A DNA stretch of 64,000 nucleotides from positions 124,001 to 188,000 of the forward strand of contig NZ_JAVIFU010000009.1 of assembly GCF_031157315.1 (NCBI RefSeq), given 5' to 3'. Each line of letters begins with the position of its first letter. Position 1 is the first letter of the stretch. The notes under the pieces were generated by a model. That model saw only the letters and a program-made list of their open reading frames with translations, searched no databases and had not been told where the DNA came from. The position numbers were made by a program, and so were the translations under genes. The stretch comes from Paenibacillus sp. LHD-38 (GTDB lineage Bacteria; Bacillota; Bacilli; Paenibacillales; Paenibacillaceae). Shown here in pieces: positions 61,740-64,000 of this stretch.

Positions 61740-61763
61740 TGAACTCTGAATTCATTGTATATT
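61734..61763 (+). promoter_or_regulatory. nirB promoter
   Basis: TTGACA (61734-61739) and TATATT (61758-61763) with an 18-bp spacer. The expected start is near 61770, just before the leader hairpins. Confidence 0.75.
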
Positions 61764-61787
61764 TATGTTATCATATTCATAATATTC

Positions 61788-61833
61788 ACGAGTACAACGG
61801 TGTACTCGTTTAAAGCGGCAAAGAAGCCTGCTT
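61788..61833 (+). promoter_or_regulatory. ANTAR-target tandem hairpins P1 and P2 in the nirB leader
   Basis: P1 (61788-61809) is ACGAGTAC-AACGGT-GTACTCGT: 8-bp stem, six-base loop with A1 and G4. P2 (61813-61833) is AAGCGGC-AAAGAA-GCCTGCTT: 3+4-bp stem with one bulged T, loop again with A1 and G4. The two are 3 bases apart, and the right arm of P2 is the left arm of the terminator that follows, so the structures are mutually exclusive. This is the defined ANTAR RNA motif. Confidence 0.9.
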
Positions 61834-61885
61834 TCGTTTTCCTAGGGGACGTACGTTCTTCTGGGAGCGAAGCAGGCTTTTCTTA
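61824..61885 (+). terminator. Leader terminator of nirB (attenuator)
   Basis: AAGCCTGCTTTCG pairs with CGAAGCAGGCTT (one bulged T) around a 31-base loop, then TTTCTTATTT. It lies about 40 bp before the nirB ATG. When P2 forms, this cannot. Confidence 0.88.
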
Positions 61886-61922
61886 TTTCCGTTTAGGCTG
61901 AGATTGAGAGGAGAGAATTACA

Positions 61923-64000
61923 ATGACTACGACTAAGAAGAAATTGGTATTGATCGGCAACGGCATGGCGGGGGTTCGAGCGATCGAGCATTTACTCAAA
62001 CTTTCTCCTGATAGCTACGACGTTACGATCTTCGGTGCTGAACCTCATCCCAACTATAATCGCATCATGCTGTCCTCCGTCCTAGCTGGTGGCGCCGATA
62101 TGCAAGAAATCGTCATTAACGACTGGGATTGGTACAAAGAAAACAACATTACTCTTCATACCGGCCACAAGGTAACGAAAATTGATACGGAACTTAAGAA
62201 GGTTACCTCCCATCTAGGCGTTGAAGTTCACTACGATAACATTATTATTGCAACCGGCTCTAATCCATTTATGCTTCCTCTTCCAGGCGCAGACAAAGAA
62301 GGCGTTATCGCATTCCGCGATATCCACGATTGCGAAGTGATGATCGACGCTTCCAAAAAATACAAAAAAGCCGTAGTAATCGGCGGCGGCTTGCTCGGTC
62401 TTGAAGCAGCACGCGGTTTGCTCCATCTGGGAATGGAAGTAAATGTCGTCCACATTTTTAACTATTTGATGGAACGCCAGTTGGACGAGGCGGCTGCCAA
62501 AATGCTGCAGCGCGAGCTCGAAGCGCAAGGCATGCAATTTTTGCTGCAAAAAAGCACGGCTTCCATTAAAGGCAAACACCGTGCAACCGGGTTAGTTTTC
62601 GCTGACGGCAGCGAGGTAGATGGCGATTTGGTCGTTATGGCCGTCGGTATTAAACCTAACGTGGATCTGGCACGAGCAACGGGCATCGAAGTAAACCGCG
62701 GCATTGTCATCGATGATTTCATGCAAACAAGCGTACCTGGCATCTACGCCGTAGGCGAATGCGCCGAACACAGAGGTATCGCCTACGGCCTTGTGGCTCC
62801 GCTTTATGAGCAAGGCGCCGTTCTAGCCAAGCATCTAGCTGGAGTAGAAACGGCAGGTTATGCCGGCTCGGTTACTTCGACCAAACTTAAAGTATCCGGT
62901 GTTGACGTATTCTCGGCTGGCCGCTTTGATGAAGTGCCTGGCACCCGCTCGCTCAAGATTCAAGACGATATGGCAAACACGTACAAAAAAATTGTCGTTC
63001 AAGACGGCAAGCTCATTGGCGCAGTGCTTTTCGGAGATACGTCTGACGGTGCTGAATTATTCGCTTCTATCAAGAAAGGCGAATCGATTGCCGGACGCGA
63101 GAAAGAAATTCTGCTCGGTATTTCATCCGATTTATTAGGCCAATCCTCCGGCGGGAACAGACTTGAAGCTATGGCCGATGACGAAATCATTTGCGGCTGT
63201 AACGGGGTCTCAAAAGGAACGATAGCGGATGCCATCGCGAACAAAGGATGCAACACCGTTGGCGCGATTAAATCCTGCACGAAAGCATCCGCTTCCTGCG
63301 GCGGCTGTAAACCGCTAGTGGAAGGACTGCTTCACCTATATGCCGGCGATGCGGTTGGCGAACCGGTAAAAGAAGGTATTTGCGGCTGTACCACGCATAG
63401 CAGAGATGAGATCGTTGCGGAAATTACGCGCATGAATCTCAACTCGACCAAAGAAGTCATGAACGTTCTTGGCTGGAGCAATCCGGAGGGCTGCTCGAAA
63501 TGCCGTCCGGCGCTCAACTACTACCTCGGTATGGTTAATCCAGAGGAATACGTGGATGAGAACGAATCACGGATCACCAACGAACGCTACCATGCAAATA
63601 TCCAAAAGGATGGCACGTACTCTGTTGTTCCGCGTATCTACGGCGGCGTAACCTCCCCTGCTGATTTGAAAAAAATCGCGGAAGTCGCTGAAAAATTCGA
63701 TGTTCCGATGGTGAAATTCACGGGCGGACAACGGCTTGATTTACTCGGCGTTAAAAAAGAGGATCTTCCGAAAATTTGGGAAGAGCTGGATATGCCATCC
63801 GGCCACGCTTACGGCAAAACGCTTAGAACCGTTAAAACTTGCGTTGGCTCAACCTTCTGCCGGTTCGGTACGCAGGATTCAATCGGTATGGGTATCAAAC
63901 TCGAGAAAGCATTCGAACGTCTCAATACGCCAGCCAAGGTAAAGCTTGCCGTTTCCGGCTGCCCGCGAAATTGCGCGGAAGCTACGATTAAGGATTTTGG
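61923..64000 (+). CDS. nirB: Assimilatory nitrite reductase large subunit (partial, runs off right edge)
   Basis: The open frame from ATG 61923 (after GAGAGGAGAG) reads on through the window end: about 692 residues of an expected 800 or so. FAD domain first (LVLIGNGMAGVRAIEHLL), then the NAD domain (AVVIGGGLLGLEAARGL). Two BFD-type 2Fe-2S motifs follow (CGCNGVSKGTIADAIANKGC and CGCTTHSRDEI, with CSKCRPALNYYLG). Last is the reductase domain with the sirohaem/4Fe-4S ligands TFCRFGTQDS and SGCPRNCAEA at the edge. It reduces nitrite to ammonium with NAD(P)H. The small subunit probably follows outside the window. Expression is set by GlnR/TnrA boxes and the ANTAR attenuator. Confidence 0.96.
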   Translation, partial: MTTTKKKLVLIGNGMAGVRAIEHLLKLSPDSYDVTIFGAEPHPNYNRIMLSSVLAGGADMQEIVINDWDWYKENNITLHTGHKVTKIDTELKKVTSHLGVEVHYDNIIIATGSNPFMLPLPGADKEGVIAFRDIHDCEVMIDASKKYKKAVVIGGGLLGLEAARGLLHLGMEVNVVHIFNYLMERQLDEAAAKMLQRELEAQGMQFLLQKSTASIKGKHRATGLVFADGSEVDGDLVVMAVGIKPNVDLARATGIEVNRGIVIDDFMQTSVPGIYAVGECAEHRGIAYGLVAPLYEQGAVLAKHLAGVETAGYAGSVTSTKLKVSGVDVFSAGRFDEVPGTRSLKIQDDMANTYKKIVVQDGKLIGAVLFGDTSDGAELFASIKKGESIAGREKEILLGISSDLLGQSSGGNRLEAMADDEIICGCNGVSKGTIADAIANKGCNTVGAIKSCTKASASCGGCKPLVEGLLHLYAGDAVGEPVKEGICGCTTHSRDEIVAEITRMNLNSTKEVMNVLGWSNPEGCSKCRPALNYYLGMVNPEEYVDENESRITNERYHANIQKDGTYSVVPRIYGGVTSPADLKKIAEVAEKFDVPMVKFTGGQRLDLLGVKKEDLPKIWEELDMPSGHAYGKTLRTVKTCVGSTFCRFGTQDSIGMGIKLEKAFERLNTPAKVKLAVSGCPRNCAEATIKDF

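Overview
The window looks like a chromosomal segment of a spore-forming, low-to-mid GC Bacillota of the Paenibacillus type. Evidence: large sugar ABC-importer clusters without a local ATPase, a DUF5696-type protein, an SLH-anchored nuclease/nucleotidase, a decayed spore-germination (ger) locus, strong Gram-positive ribosome binding sites, a ZTP riboswitch before folD, and GlnR/TnrA-type boxes at a nitrite-reductase operon. This assignment is inferred from gene content only.

Layout. (1) 1-12230, minus strand: a carbohydrate-uptake cluster with two MalF/MalG-type permease pairs, two solute-binding proteins (one a conventional lipoprotein, one a 1014-residue membrane-anchored fusion), a DUF5696-like protein, a Yip1-like membrane protein and an NHL/TPR protein. 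It is driven from a promoter near 12.63 kb that carries AT-rich palindromes. (2) About 12.88-35.24 kb: a visibly AT-rich block, foreign to its GC-richer flanks, dedicated to copper and the cell envelope. It holds glutaredoxin, a small sirohaem-reductase-like protein, a FixH/YtkA-like lipoprotein, copA-copZ-csoR, ydhK (DUF1541), a F510_1955-type beta-propeller lipoprotein, two OmpR-type two-component systems, a MurE paralogue, an AsnB-type amidotransferase, a C39-like peptidase, two NlpC/P60 proteins, a multicopper oxidase and a SpoIIP-like amidase. (3) 35.24-36.1 kb: the resident csoR-copZ operon, followed by a broken N-terminal fragment of its own copA exactly where the AT-rich block ends. 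(4) 36.3-47.3 kb: a DoxX-like/GDPD/MFS operon, a YitT protein, a gerAA-gerAB pseudogene, a heterodimeric ABC exporter and ZTP-riboswitch-folD. (5) 47.3-48.75 kb: non-coding repeats (direct repeats with internal 51-bp tandem units). (6) 48.8-59.5 kb: a SorC-type regulator, an 1886-residue surface nuclease/nucleotidase and a second heterodimeric ABC exporter. (7) 59.9-64.0 kb: a nitrite-assimilation locus with a TrpD-like protein and an ANTAR regulator facing nirB. The nirB leader carries two A1/G4 hexaloop hairpins and a competing terminator, preceded by two GlnR/TnrA boxes.

How the parts work together. The copper block combines sensing (CsoR, two kinases), export (CopA, CopZ), periplasmic/outer-surface oxidation and binding (multicopper oxidase, YdhK, FixH-like) and peptidoglycan synthesis and remodelling (MurE paralogue, AsnB, NlpC/P60, SpoIIP-like). 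It sits against a dead native copA, which suggests functional replacement by transfer. The nitrite locus appears to be controlled twice: by nitrogen status at the promoter and by ANTAR-mediated antitermination in the leader. No tRNA, rRNA, CRISPR array, intact transposase or integrase was seen.
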